Counted from the first letter of the stretch, positions 49,860 to 63,721 are shown. The stretch is 64,000 nucleotides of DNA from Lineus longissimus (GCF_910592395.1 NC_088312.1:2852001-2916000); one strand, 5' to 3'. A program made the numbers and translations. The notes: a model not told the origin generated them from the letters alone.

Positions 49860-52800
49860 ATGGCCACTAACCTTGGCATGGCATCCCTTGCTGACAAGCT
49901 CCGCCTAGCCGCCAGCAAGGGACAGTTTGATAAGGTGGAGGAGCTGCTCAGAGCTGGGGCCAATACCTACGATACAGACAATGTAAGTACCCTGTCATTT
50001 TGTCGGAGAGTGAGACTGAGTCTGGCACAAAAGTCTCCAGGCGCTAAGCTTGGGGGTTTCTTCTTGTTGTACAGAGCAGGGTAATTGAATCTCTCAGTCT
50101 CAGATACATTCCCTCCGACTTAGAACTTCACTTTTCTCAGACTGTAGATTGTCTTGATCCTCTCAACTTATCCACCTCATCCAGTACTTTTATATCTGAA
50201 TTTACAGTTCAAAGTTGCCATTGAATGAATTATATTCAATTGGCAAATCTTCTTCAAAGTTGCCAATGCTAATTCTTATGGCTATGTTTAGCTTGAGACT
50301 TTAAAATCAACCTTATTCTTGTACACAAGGATGTTCATCACCTCACTGGGAATCTGATTTCATGGTGACTTGCGATGAATTGTCAGTATGAGACCTGGTG
50401 TCTGGGGTGGGTGTGACTGGCTAACATGACTTGTCACAACAATGTGGTTCAGGACATAGTCCTGGTTTTGATCAAAATCTTTCAGTTGAGCTGAAGTGAA
50501 AATGACTGAATGAAGGTTTCTCTTTCTCAGTGCAGTAGTGCAATAGTGCAAAAAAAGCTTTTTATTGGAGAAAGAAACATAATTCATTTTCACAATCGGA
50601 TAATTATATCGTCATGACAACATGGATAATCCTAATGTATAGTTTCAGACAAACAATTTAGCACATGTAGTAAGGCTCTATCAATCTTCATCAATTTTTT
50701 ACCCCAAATTGACTGGTTTGTGATCAATAAGCCTAATCTTGCATCAATTTTCAGATTATCGCATGGAATGGAAACCGCTTTTGATCTCAAAAAGAAACCT
50801 AACGAGTCAATCTTTAGCAAATATGCAACATAGTGTGATCGTTGTTAGCCTTTTAAAGGTCATGTACAACGTTTGATGTATGTTCACTCTCAATAACTTC
50901 ATGACTAGTACGTCCAAAGTTGTAACATGCAAGTGGAAGGAGCATGTGAGTGACCTTGGTATGCTAACAGTGGTTGTGGCCAACAAAGGGTTGGCAACTT
51001 TGTGTATCATTTCCGATAATTTGTACAAGCTATTGGAACACCTTTGAAGTTGAAATAACAATAGCAACCAAGATCATTATTGAATTATCATCCAGCGATC
51101 TACTTTTAGAAATTGGAGACCTTTGGTATTGTAGTGCGGCTATCAGCACTTGGATACAATTGTCAGACCACTTGAGGATGATGTCTGACAGCTGGTATGA
51201 ATATCAAGTGGGAATGTGTAAGAGTGAGCGCAGAGAGGAGAGTTTTGGATCCTGCTGGCCTTCGAAGACTTCCCTTGATCAGCACCTCAAATATCCTCGA
51301 CACACTTAGTTGGACTTTGTTTCTGTTTTGACCAGGTTGGCAACAGGATTTCTTATGATGTTCGAACAGAAAAACCAGATTACCATGAAGTTGTCCCTCT
51401 GTCTTGTACCTGTCTTCATGTGGTTTAAAGAAGTTGGTCAGTGAAGGGGGCAGATCTGGTATTATCATAATATTACATCTAGTTTGCTGTTTCCCTGATG
51501 TCTGACAAGAATTTAGATTCTCTTGATTGATTTCGAAAACACTGCCAAACCACTAACACTGGTTATGATCGGGTGTGTACCTGCAAACAGGCAGTTCACT
51601 AATCTCAGACTGTCCTTACTTGACACTCGGCTCTTAATTCAATATTTGTGGAGTTTTAGAACTTAGTTTGGGCCACAATTTTCGGAATTGTACCAGTCAT
51701 GGTAAACATTTCTAAGGCCTGGCGGAGCAGAGAAAGGAATGAATCGAAAGTATGTCAGTGTACTCGCGAAATGTATGTTTGTTTCATCAGGCCCAGTATG
51801 GCACTTCATGTCCCCGTAATAGAAAAGTAGGCGGTTTGTGGTGTATTTACCCTTAATATTCCTTTCACAAGCCAATATGGAGTTGAACAGGAACACTAAA
51901 TTCAAATAATTCAAAGGAACAGGACATGTCATTGTGTATAAAAGATATACTTTTACTTGACAATATTTGTACAAGACGTGCTGTACATGCTAAGTGCCTA
52001 AATTATTTCTATGCTTCTCACTCGACCAAACCCAAATAGCGTCTACCACTTGAATGTCGAAATAGCTGTACAATTATCCGCCAGATTTGGCAAGCACAAC
52101 ATAGGCCCTAGCATTTCCTAATGACTTCTTGGATGTGAATGAAGCATGCTAAACCTCTCTATTAGAAAGAACAATGTTTACACTCAAACAGGACACAAAC
52201 ATTTAGGCGGATTATTTCAATATTTCAAGTACCTATCGTCTAAGGTAGTTTCTTTAGGGCCACTAACTTTTAATTGCTGGCCACCCTATACCTTGTGTTG
52301 ACAACCCTACTTTGTGAAAACCCTGTGGAGAACTCTGCATATCTTTCAAATATCAGAATCGATTTGCCGTAATTGGCATTGACAAATATTGCTTTGTCGT
52401 CGGGATCGTCCATGATTTAAAGCATTGAGGAGCATTGAGATTTGAATGTTAGGCAGTTTTTTGGTAAAACCACATGATGTACTCATGGTACAATGTAATC
52501 ATGTTTGAAGAGATGATTGTGAATAAGCCAAGCGGGGTGTCCTCTGTCGCAAGCTGAGAGGGTCATGACCCTCATAGCATTCAACTGGATCGTAGTGCCT
52601 GATTCATGGTCACTGTTGGGGGTACACATGGTACAATATGTACTTGTTCTGTATACACATTGCTGGTTCAAATTGTACAAGATATGTATTGGCTACTTTG
52701 ATGGACGATTTTTCATATCTTATTACAGGAGATTTCAAGCTAAACGATGACTGATTATACAAGTTACTAAATAAAATTGTCAGTGCAATATGGAAAATTA

Positions 52801-55800
52801 ATGATAAGGAAAAAATCAATTTGTAGTGAGGACTTTTAACACAAATGATGGTTGGTTGGTTGGTATCAGGGAAATTGGAAATTGGGACTTCATGTAACTC
52901 AACTCAGTCATGACTGTTGGCGACTGAGTGGTTCATTATGGGTTCCACTGCATTGAACCCACTCCTGTGATAATTTGCCATACAAGTTGCCACACTTTTG
53001 GTTCGATATTTGGTGGTTTCCCGTTGAATCTCGAGAGCATTGTCATTGGTTGTAGGTGCAGCTGTTAGAGTGGACTCAAACCTCTGTTTGGAGGAATCGT
53101 TTCATGTAAATAAGGTCAATATAGAATATATTCAGACTTTAGATATGTGCTGCTGCCTCCCCCCCCCCCCCCCTCCAAGTTTTCCCTCCGGTCAATTGTG
53201 TCTGCATGGTCATTGCCTTTCTGGTGTTACAATGACAATATCCTGGGGATCATTTTGGAAGTATACTCCTGTCTGAAAGGTTGTAACATCTATCACTTTT
53301 ATCTTGCTTCAGGAAGGAAGGTCTTCCCTGCATCTGGCTTGCTACCATGGCTTCCCTGATGTCACCCAAATTCTTCTCGATGCTGGATCTGATGTCAATA
53401 CACAAGATCATGTAAGTAAAAAGATCAACGGCACATGTATGGTTACTTAAGTGGGCAACTCTTTATCTTTGGTGGCTGCAGGATTGCATGGACTACATCG
53501 AATAAGTTGCCTGTGTGTATGTGCTGTAGTTGCCTGTGTGTGTGTGCTGTAGTTGCCTGTGTGTGTGTGCTGTAGTTGCCTGTGTGTATGTGCTGTAGTT
53601 GCCTGTGTGTATGTACTGTAGTTGCCTGTGTGTATGTGCTGTAGTTGCCTGTGTGTATGTGCTGTAGTTGCCTGTGTGTATGTACTGAAGTTGCCTGTGT
53701 GTATGTACTGTAGTTGCCTGTGTGTATGTACTGTAGTTGCCTGTGTGTATGTACTGTAGTTGCCTGTGTGTATGTACTGTAGTTGCCTGTGTGTATGCAC
53801 TGTTTTGCCTGTGTGGGGTTGTGGTGGCATGTTTGTATGCAACAGCATGTTGAATGAAATCAAATAAATTGGTGCGTTTGGTTATATGTGATTGTTTCCT
53901 CATATGAGACTGTACTGTATTCATGACAGGTGCCAAAACACAACTGACGACATATACTTCTATATAGGTCAGGATAAAGAAGGATTCAACGTGAATGAAC
54001 TGCTTTACGCGTGGTGAACTTGTCACCTAAACATAGGCCTAAGCTTCCGCTCAAATAAAGATCCGCTTCAGGCAACCGGTGCTCGGTTTAACCGTCTTGT
54101 CAATAACACGTAGATTGCTGATCTAATTTCTCCAGGATTTCATGCACAAGCAATGAAAATATAGGTTTACAAAACTTGTTAAAATATCCCAGGGCGAAAT
54201 GAAATTATCAAAGTAAACTTGTGACATTGTAGTTTTGGACAATCCAGTACATACCGGACATGTTTACTTAATTCATTTTCTGCACACAATAGGAAGGACT
54301 GCTATAGGTCCATGACAACTGAAATGATATTGCTGTCCTAGGAAGTTTATTTGTGGAAAAATGATTTGCCTAGAGCCAGCGAATTCGTTTATGTGTAGTA
54401 TTCTTATGATCTTGGAATAACTCATCAATGTGGCCATTTTGTTGGGACAAAAAAATCTTGGGCTGGCTATTCAAAAGAAAAATGTCCAACTAATTCATAT
54501 TAACCAAGTATTCATAGACCTCTTGATATAACATACTGTCTCCCTCTGCTGCTGCATTGTCCCTGGTCAGGAAATTACTGAATCAATCAAACATCAATAG
54601 AACCCTACGGGATACATGTCACTCACTGTCAGTGCTGTCCCAGCACCACTGCTACCTATCATGGAATATGAATGAGGTCAAGCACATTGCCCGAGGAATT
54701 TGCTCAGCACTTCACTATAATGTAGTTTACCCGTCTCACCTACAAGAATTGGACTCTCAAGAAATAAAAATTCATAATAGTTCTCATACGCAGCACCTCT
54801 TGACAATTTCAAGAGTATTATAGCGATCCCCCTAAAATTATTTTCGTACAACAATGAGCAAGTCAGGTCAAATGTTGCACAGTTAGGCAGATCTGTATAC
54901 GCAGGTGTTGGACTGAATATTTGTCACTTCAGTGTTAGCGCATTCTATTGCGGTCTTTTGAATTTCCTGGCCGTTAAATTTAATGTCGGAAATGAATGCT
55001 TTTGGCAATAAAGGTCGGGGTGTATAGCCTAATTTGGGGTCAAGCGATCTTTGTTGTGGTTATTCCAGTTTGCCCACAATGGCGATCTAGCTCCAGTGAT
55101 AATTGGATGGGTCTGACCGAAGAGAATTTAGAAAGTTAACGCGTATTCAATCCATATTCTCCGATTGATAACAGGATATTTTGAGATAAACAAATATTAG
55201 AAATCGAAATAAGAATTTGATAGTGGTGACCTAGTACATGTCCAATAAACTCTCTATCACGCATGATCTGCTGGCGGTCCTCCAGTCCAAAGGATTTTGT
55301 CCACGTAAGCAAATCACAATATCTGCCCCTGTCTAATGTTTTTCGGAAATATGATCTTGTATTCATGTTCAACTCATCTCCTTGCAGATGGGCTACACCC
55401 CTCTTCACCGAGCAGCTTCTCAGGGCCACCGTGAGATTATCAACCTTCTGCTTGCGAGAGAGTGTCTCCTCGATATCCAGGATAGAGTGGTAAGGGTCAA
55501 GGCGGATCTAGATACAATTGAAGAAGAAATATTTTGTCGAATGTTGGCCAAGATTACCGACTAACCTGATATCATGAAGATGAAAAAAAGGATGAATTTT
55601 GATGATAACGTTGGCAGTATATAAAACTATGGGTCATATGAAAGAAAAGCTTGTATGAAGGAAGTGAATGGACTTGTTGACTGAGGAATAGGCCTAGTTT
55701 CCTTTGAGGTTTAAAAAGAAGTACCTTGGCCCAGCTGATCAGTTGATCTTGCAGGATTATCTTAATCAATCAGCTTATTCTCTGACTTTCTCCTAACGTT

Positions 55801-58800
55801 GAAGCATTCTGTGACCTTACCTGTCGCAAATAGTTAGTGTAGCAACCTGGGGGTTCATTTTTCCATTATTTTGGACAAAAAGGACCTGAATTAGTAATCC
55901 ATATGCTTTTGTATTGATTGATCCTAATCATGGCAATATTTTGGTTATTGAATGGTCTACAATAAGGGTTTATATTATAATCCTAATATGGGTTAGGTCT
56001 CTGGGTAATTAGCCATATGGCTCATTACTCTTGTTTTCTTTAAGTCTGAGTCCTTGGTGCACAGCTTTCTCCAGCAAAATATGCTCGAGCGAGTTTATGT
56101 TTCTTTGTCAAATAAATATTGGGCAGGAATTTTCACTTTGATCTTAAATTATTACATATTTCATAAACTCTCGTTAGTAACCAATGTTTCGTTAGTTGTA
56201 TCATGTGTTATATTGCTTTCTGTTGTCACATCTTGGAAAATTCTTTGAGATGTTGATATTGATATCTTGAAAATACATTTTCAGCATGGAAATGCCCCCA
56301 TCCACGAGGCTGCCTGGAATGGGTTCAGTGAATCTCTAGATATGCTCATCAAGGCAAAGGCTAGAATCTTCCTCACAAACAAGGTACGAGTCTTCACATT
56401 TTTGAAGGTTATTTTATTTGAGTTCGTTGTACCCACTGCCACTGGAGGGTACAAGGCTGCACTACATACTGGAGTGACCCCTCTCATCATCTTCTTTTCT
56501 CATTTCAGTCCGGTTTCACAGCTCTCCATCTTGCGTCCCAGAATGGTCACAACCAGAGTGCCAGGGTCCTCCTCTATGGCAATGCCAATGCTGACATGAA
56601 AAACAATGTATGTACTAACTTTTAAATTCCTCTACCTTCATTGGTCTGGGAGAATATCAAAACAGTAAAACCTAATCTATATACAGCATACCCCTGGAAC
56701 TGACAAATGCTGTCCTCAATAGAGGGGTTTCCAGATTACCAATGACAAATTCAGCGTCCTTAACAGGTAGGGTGTGCTGCTAACAGAAGTGTCCGCTAAG
56801 ATTTGTCCTACTTTATCATGGGTAACCCATATTCTTTTTCCTTCCAGTATGGTGACACCCCCCTCCACACTGCTGCCCGGTATGGTCATGCTGGCGTCAC
56901 TCGCATTCTCATGAGTGCTCGTGCCCGGATCAACGAACAAAACAAGGTAAAGTCACGCTTGCTGTAGATCCTTTGGGGGGGTGGGGGGTTTTGTCATGGT
57001 CATTGGGGAACATATTTCCTTGCTACTCGGGATTCTGAACAGGAAAGAAGTACCAACTTCTCTAGTCAAGACCTTTCCATGTCAGACCAAGTGCGATGCA
57101 CCTTTGGGTAGGTGGCAGCACTTCATAGACTAGAATCTTAATGAAAGTGATCGAGTTTACCATGAGTGCTTCAGGGAGCAGAACTGTCGTGTATTTGTCA
57201 AAAGATATGCAATATCGGTTTCTTTATTCTAAATTCATAAGTGCGTTAATAATTGATAGTGAAAAATTTGAATAGAAGAATCAAATATCAATAGGTACAC
57301 AGAGAACTTGTGTGTCAATAACTGATGGTCTACAAGTCCCTTTGTCCCTTATGTTGTTCTTTTCAATTGCCACCAGTGTAATCCAGCCTCTGTGGTTTGT
57401 ATCACTGAGTCTCGGGATGTCGAGCTCTTTGTGGGTCAAGATGTATTTGGATTAGATGTTGCATACCAATCATATTGACTCTGAAGTCTCTTTTGTGTGT
57501 GTGTTTGTATCATATGCAACTGGTATGCATTTAGAAGTTGTCTTTACTCATTTTGTCTGCAGAACAATTTTAGCGATTAGAATGGTCCCTTGTACAAACA
57601 GTCCTACTAAATTCATTAAAATCTTATGAAATTATTCGAAATAACAATGCAGTGGGAAAAATTGTGTATAAACACTTTAAAAATATTACGAGCAAATAGA
57701 AAATGAGAGTTATTGCCAAGCTATCATTGAGTTTTGTCACCATCGTGCAGGCCGTCAAAGCTTAGCATCAAAACTGTCATTGCTGTGTCCATCTATGTCC
57801 ATTGCTTGTTCCTGCTCCTCATGATCTGTTTGCCACACTCCCTGGCTGTGGCACCAATGTGGCTTATCTCTCCCTTTTGTGACTTGCTTCTTGATGACCG
57901 GTTTAGTGGGAACAGGAGGAGGAGCTGGTACGTTCCGTTTTTTCGGATTGATGTAGGCCGTCTGCTGTTCTGTTTGGATCATTCTGTCCAAGGGCAGTGT
58001 ATCAGCGGAAATTTGCTTATCCGTGTCGAGAGGCTTGTCTAGAGTTACCGGCTGGCCCCAGAATATTGGTGCATGCTCTGGTGATGGGCTTGCTGACTGC
58101 TGTCTTTGTGGCCTATTTTGGTAGATTGGCCCCGGCTGTACAGGCGACACTGGTCTCTGGCACAAGGTTTCATCTTGATAAACACGTTTTGGGTATCCAG
58201 GTTGTGCTACCTTTGATTGGTTCATTGGGACAATGGGCACCGGCCTCTGCTGTACAGGCGACACCGGTCTCTGCTGTACAGGTGATGCCGGTCTCTGCTG
58301 TACAGGCGATGCTGGCCTCTGCTGTACTGGGTGCACTGGTCTCTGACACAAGGTTTCATCTTGGTTAACAAGCTTTGAGTTCCCAGGTAACTCTCCCTTT
58401 GCTTGGTTCATCGGTACAATGATTGGAAGTACCAAGACTTGCTGCTTGTTTTTCTTCAAAGTGTTAATGGTTTTCTCATCCAGAATCAGCTGCCCCTTCC
58501 TTAGATCTGGATTTTCCCCGCTTTGAACTTGGTGTTCAGGTATAGATCTCGCGTCTTCGACCTCTTCACTCTGGATCGGGTCTGGATCTGTTATGACTGG
58601 TGCCTGTGCTTCTGTTGTTTTGATGATATTGGCTCCTGAAGGCTCTGGTACCATGAAAATGTTCGCACCTGACTTTGGCACAACAATATTCCGTTCTGTT
58701 GACTTTTGGTGTTTTTTCTCCATCAGAATTTTAAGGGTTTGACAATGTTTACAGCGGGGACATCCCATCTTATGCAACGTGACATTCCGTGAATAACAAT

Positions 58801-61800
58801 TCAGGGCCTGCACGATTGTTATCAAAATCTCACAGCAAGCGAAGACAACATACAGAATATCCAGTGCGATCTTTCCACGGGCAGCTTTTGAACTAACCGG
58901 TACAATCCTTGGGCAAAGTATTGTCGAGTCAGTGTCCGAGAGATCAAGCACGATGGCGATTCCTCCAAAAACGATGGCCGCTGCTGCTATCATACCTGCT
59001 AGAAAACAAAATGTGATAGTTGTCATCACATACTTGCGTCCTCCATGATAAACTGTCAATATTCCCAGGAGTCCTGCTATGATGAAAAACACACCGCCCC
59101 ATATTCCTATGCATATGATACCCATGCAAGTGTTCAGAAAGAAACAGCCAAGTCCGATGGCGATGAAGCATAATCCGAAAACGATTTGCATAACTCCACA
59201 ATAGAGGGCGGTAGCTTCACTGAATCCATATTTCTCGGTACGATATTGGTAATATGGCGAAGAGAGGGGATTGGTTCCATCAGACCGGATGCTGTTCCCA
59301 CGTCTGAATTGGAGAGTCTCGTACTCCATGTCATCTGTTTAGAATCAAATATGACTTTATTCTAGTTTAAGAAATCTGTTCAAGCTGTTGTATGCCTGAC
59401 GAGAAAATGTCTTTTTGTGTGATACTACAATCAGGCCATCCAAAATTCATGATGGTTGACCTGTAGTGCTCTGGCTAACAACTGCGTCTGCTCCACACTT
59501 GATATGGTAGCTATGTTAGCGATACTGCCAAACTTGCTCATTTGTTGCTCGTCTGAGTGTAGACACGTAAAGCTTATCAAGCATGTAAAACTTAGTCATG
59601 TGAGCATACCGTTGCTATGGTTATAACACTTATTTGGGGTTGTTGAATTGACAAATTGTTTGGAAGCATTTGAAGTGGGTTGCCTAACATTTATTGCTGG
59701 GGTAGTATTGTCTATAGCTATTGTTTGTATGTGCTGTTGAAACTCTTTAGCAACTTCTATTGTGCTCAACATCAAAAAATATTGATCATAAATAATGAAT
59801 TTCTGCACTTTTTCTGTGTGTAAAATCTCTGTTAGTGTAAGTGGGTTGCTATAACGATGGTTCGAGGAAAGAGATTTTTGGAGGGTGTATTAGCCAAAAG
59901 TACCAAAAGTAACTAATAACTAGTAACAAAAAGTAACTCATTTTTGCTGTCAGTGCAGAAAAGCTGAAATTCCCCAACCGTCCTAACATTCATGTACCAT
60001 TTCAGAACGGTGATACTGCTCTACATATTGCTGCAGCTCTCAAGAGACGAAAGATAACGAAGCTTGTGGTTGAAGCAGGCATTGATCCCAACATCAGGAA
60101 CAAGGTACGCTGAATGAGGACATTTCTGATGCTCAACTTCTTTTGTGTTCTCTCTATGCTCCAAGGAGTGTAACTAAGGACTTGTGTGCCACTACGGTTG
60201 GGGCCAGTTGGGTTTATTAGCCTAGTGACCTTGTCATAATCTAATCCATTGATCTCGATTATTTTTGCAGCAAGGGGAAACTGCTGTTGATGTGGCTCGT
60301 AGGAAAGACCATGCAGAAGTCATCCAACTCATCTTGAAGCCAAAGGTAAATAGTCATCTTGTGCATCAGTATTTAGCAATATTGGGCTATCAAGAGAGTT
60401 ACAGTGGAAACATCAGTACCTGTCACCTCTGAGATTCCAGCTTCAAGTCCCGGTCAATTCTTGTATTCTCAGGTGATAGAGAGGGTAACTCTATTCAACA
60501 GCGTAGGTTTCCTCCTACATTACATATGCCCAAATATTGTCAAATATAGAGCTAAACTGGTGCTTATGTGCTCTCCATTCGTTTTGTACCAATGTTGCCT
60601 TCTTGCATCACCAGGCTCGTCGCCGAGGGAAGAAAGACGACCTTGATGGGACTCGTACGATCTCGGTGACCATGTCTGACCCAGACCTGATGGAGGACAA
60701 GGGACCAGAGGAGAAAGAGACCAAGAAGGCCAAGTTTCCATTCTTTCGGAAGAAGAATAAGAAATCTAAGGTTTGTTGTCAGTCTATTAACAAAGCTTTT
60801 CATCAGTAAACTATGATTAGCCGTTTTGTAATTCAATGATTAAGTTGTCAAGGAAGGCCTGCCGGCAGTGTAACATGTATGGTGTCTGTATAAGGACATT
60901 AAGAGAGTCTTGTGATGTGTGTAAGACATGTCAAACTAACATAATAACAGCCCTTGCCAAGTCTGTATTCAGTAAGTACATGTAAATAGTTATGACTCAA
61001 ACTATCTATTCCAAGGGCAATCTGGTAAAAGAGTAGTTAAATTTTTCAGGCGAAGGTGAAATCCTCTCCTGGTCCAACTCCACCACAGCGTGTCCCACCG
61101 CAGGGTGGTCCAGGCCAGACTCCATCACCTCACCAAGCTAGCCCAGCAGCACAAGCCCAGCAGGGACAACCAGGTCGGCCTGGACAACGTGGTCGGCCCA
61201 CTGTTGGATTCTTCAACCAGTATGTGCCCAGACCAGGTGTCCAGTACTACAGAGATCTTGCTGGTAATGTCAAACAGGTAAGCTCAATTCAGTGCTCGGA
61301 ATAGTTTCATAAAAGTGATTTTAAGAGCCAAATGCATGATAACTATCATCTTCAGCAGTCATTTCCAACTAGCCTCTTACTGTTGAATCTGTTCTTTGAA
61401 GAGTTAAGATATTCAAACAAGTTATCTCTTCTCAGCTGGTGTCTTATTCATCTGACGTACTTTTCCAGGGTCCTGTAGGCTTTGCCCCAGTCTGCCAATG
61501 TACGCCCGCCTTGAAACAATTCGAGCAGAGGATCGAGAACGATAACCGTAATGTCTACAATCACGTTGAAGTTGCTCGGAAGATGTTGACAGAAAGAATA
61601 GACATGCTTGATCATAGAGGGCAGCAGCAGATGTTCCAGGTCGGCGATATGTTCGAAGAGGATGAGGAAGCATGTCGGGAACGTATTCACCAACGCAGTT
61701 TGGAGGATCGTCAATACCAGGAGCAGTTTGTTGAAGATTACTCTGATGGTCTGAAGAATGAGTTGAAAACGTGGACAGCAGATCGCATGAAGTCGCTGGA

Positions 61801-63721
61801 GCGGCGGGTCGTGAAAGGCCATCACCATGACGATGCTGATTGGACACACGGACGGCCACATAAATCTGGTGGGATGGTGCAGTCGTTAAATTACAACAAT
61901 ATTGTCGAAGGACGTCTGTACCGAGCACGATCAGACGAGACATTGTCGGTTTCCGAATACAATCAGAAGCAAAAGACAGAGCGGGAAATGGCACACCAGG
62001 TGGCGCTGAGAGAATTACGTTCTATGCAGCGCTCACGGGCAGCTAGAGATGATCGTAGGAGGGATAGGAAACCGCCACAGCGGAAGGAACCGGCAATGGT
62101 TAAGGTGCAGTTTGAGCATGACAACATGCGTAGAGTGCAGTCTGCTGGACGGGAACCGGTTATAGGGAGAGAGCAAGTATCTGATACGATTCACCGGTCT
62201 CAGTCTGCGGGGCGGGAAATACCGTCAGGGAGGGATATGATGCAGTCAACTGGACGAGAACCTATGCATCAGATGGCCCAGGAGAGGGAACGAGTTCCTG
62301 GGAGAGACTATGTTCAAGTAAAACCTCATCCTGATCAGTTCAGGAGAGGTTCTGTCCCTGATCAATTCGGTCGGAGAGGATCAAATTCAGATCAGTTCGG
62401 TCGGGGAGAAGCTAACCCATCAAGGGAGAGGGTTCAAGTGAGGGAGCACAGCTTATCAAGGGATCAGTATTTGAGGAATAATACACCTCAGAGAGAGTAT
62501 CCTGAGCGACGAGGATCTGTTCCGGTGCTGGATCATTTATATCCAAGAGACATGCCTCCAAAAAATGAAAAACATTTTAACCAAGAGAGAATTTTTGATG
62601 GCCAGGAGCAAAAATTTTCTCCATTACGGACTAGCCCGGATGGGCATAACTTTCGGCCAACCTCATTTTCTGAGGGCACCAGTGGTGACTTGAGAATGAT
62701 AAACAGAACTGAATTCTATTCACCACGAAAAGTGCATTCGCAGGATGAATTGTCCCCGAAGAAGAATCAGGGACAAGAAGCAAGGCCTGATTTAAGTGCT
62801 AAAAGTTCACCAAATGTTAGTAATCCACCGAATGTGCCACTGAAAACACTTGATCCAAATCTGCTTCAAAGGTTTGAAAAGATGGACACAAATGGTAATG
62901 TGCATGTTGTGCATCCAAGGCAAGGCCTTCCTTATGATAGAGACAATTATTACGACAATCGGTCACCGGGACATATTCAGGAGAAGACTGTTGCTAGGGC
63001 TCCACCTGTTGCTAATGAGGGCCATAAATCTGATCCGAATCTCCTTGATGTAACGAAACAAAACACCAGTTTCAATAAGAACAGTAGCTTTAGAGACAAC
63101 AGTTATAACAATAACGATGGTTACAAAAATAACGGTCATATTCAGATTGGAAGTCATAATGGTGCAAACAGTAGCCGCAGTGCTAACAGTAGCTATAGTG
63201 ACAGTTTTAACAATAGCGGAAACTATTATCATGTGCAGCATTCCACTGCTAATTACGATAACCACAACCATAGTGGTAGCGAACCGTCCTATGCTTACAT
63301 CGTCCCAAAACAGCATCAGAAAACAGACTCTGGTAGTAACCCAGATTCTGGGTACAGCAGTAAGATATACGGTGGAAAGGTCCAGCCCACTCCGAGACAA
63401 AATGGATCTGGGAGCCCGAATACCCCGGGTTCAACTTGTAGTACTGGTCATAATATTTCAAGCATCACATCAACGTCCATCTCGACTGATCAGAGCTTTC
63501 CCAGCGCCCACAGCTCGCCCGTTTCATGTGCCTCGGACAATGAGTCGAATCAGCGACAGTATTATGAACGCGTTTCGCAGGAGATGAATCGTTATTATCA
63601 GCGACGGGGCGTTCCGCAGCACCCACCTGCAAGGAATGATGGACGATTACAGTTTGTGAATCCAGGGCAAAGACCCAACGTTGAGAGAAAACTAGAGCCT
63701 GTTACTGCCACTGATGTGTGA
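49860..63721 (+). CDS. ANKRD6: ANKRD6/Diversin, eleven coding exons
   Basis: Diversin (Drosophila Diego) binds Dishevelled and shifts Wnt signalling toward the planar-cell-polarity branch. The coding exons are 49860-49982, 53313-53411, 55388-55486 (or 55489), 56285-56383, 56509-56607, 56848-56946, 60006-60104, 60271-60345, 60615-60770, 61050-61277 and 61469-63721. All introns are phase 0, giving about 1142 residues. The acceptor at 49854 places five untranslated bases before the ATG. Seven complete ankyrin repeats plus a short eighth fill residues 8 to about 265, six of the exons being exactly 33 codons. A basic exon (KFPFFRKKNKKSK) follows. Then comes the Diversin-specific block VQYYRDLAGNVKQ plus GFAPVCQC (about 370-405) leading into a coiled coil. 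A long disordered, Arg- then Asn/Ser-rich region ends with YYERVSQEMNRYYQRR, matching the vertebrate C-terminal helix. The first intron (3.3 kb) holds nothing else recognisable. Confidence 0.93.
53506..53815 (+). repeat. 23-bp minisatellite, about 13 copies
   Basis: Unit GTTGCCTGTGTGTATGTGCTGTA, with alternation of TATGTGC, TATGTAC and TGTGTGC variants, lies in the second coding intron of ANKRD6. Because 23 is not a multiple of three, long open frames run through it on minus; they are artefacts. Confidence 0.9.
57755..59329 (-). CDS. four-transmembrane MS4A/CD20-like protein, nested and intronless
   Basis: The protein has 524 residues. Four hydrophobic segments at about 41-65, 69-94, 101-130 and 153-178 have short loops and cytosolic ends, as in the MS4A (CD20-like) family. 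The Q48-I-V-F-G-L-C-F-I-A-I-G-L-G pattern in helix 1 and the Gly-rich helix 2 fit that family. A cysteine cluster CPRCKHC (190-196) follows helix 4 and may be palmitoylated. The cytosolic tail is much longer than in vertebrate MS4A. It carries four PVQQRP repeats inside two larger copies of a module with PMNQ, QDETLCQRP, and later an SH3-ligand-like PPPVPTKP. The ATG at 59329 is the first in frame. The gene lies wholly in the sixth coding intron of ANKRD6, on the opposite strand. The biochemical role is unknown. Confidence 0.8.
   Translation of the reverse strand: MEYETLQFRRGNSIRSDGTNPLSSPYYQYRTEKYGFSEATALYCGVMQIVFGLCFIAIGLGCFFLNTCMGIICIGIWGGVFFIIAGLLGILTVYHGGRKYVMTTITFCFLAGMIAAAAIVFGGIAIVLDLSDTDSTILCPRIVPVSSKAARGKIALDILYVVFACCEILITIVQALNCYSRNVTLHKMGCPRCKHCQTLKILMEKKHQKSTERNIVVPKSGANIFMVPEPSGANIIKTTEAQAPVITDPDPIQSEEVEDARSIPEHQVQSGENPDLRKGQLILDEKTINTLKKNKQQVLVLPIIVPMNQAKGELPGNSKLVNQDETLCQRPVHPVQQRPASPVQQRPASPVQQRPVSPVQQRPVPIVPMNQSKVAQPGYPKRVYQDETLCQRPVSPVQPGPIYQNRPQRQQSASPSPEHAPIFWGQPVTLDKPLDTDKQISADTLPLDRMIQTEQQTAYINPKKRNVPAPPPVPTKPVIKKQVTKGRDKPHWCHSQGVWQTDHEEQEQAMDIDGHSNDSFDAKL

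Noticed and set aside
53447-54026. Long minus-strand frames rich in THTQATT/HTHRQL repeats
   Set aside because: They are translations of the 23-bp minisatellite. The repeat is not a multiple of three, so more than one frame stays open.
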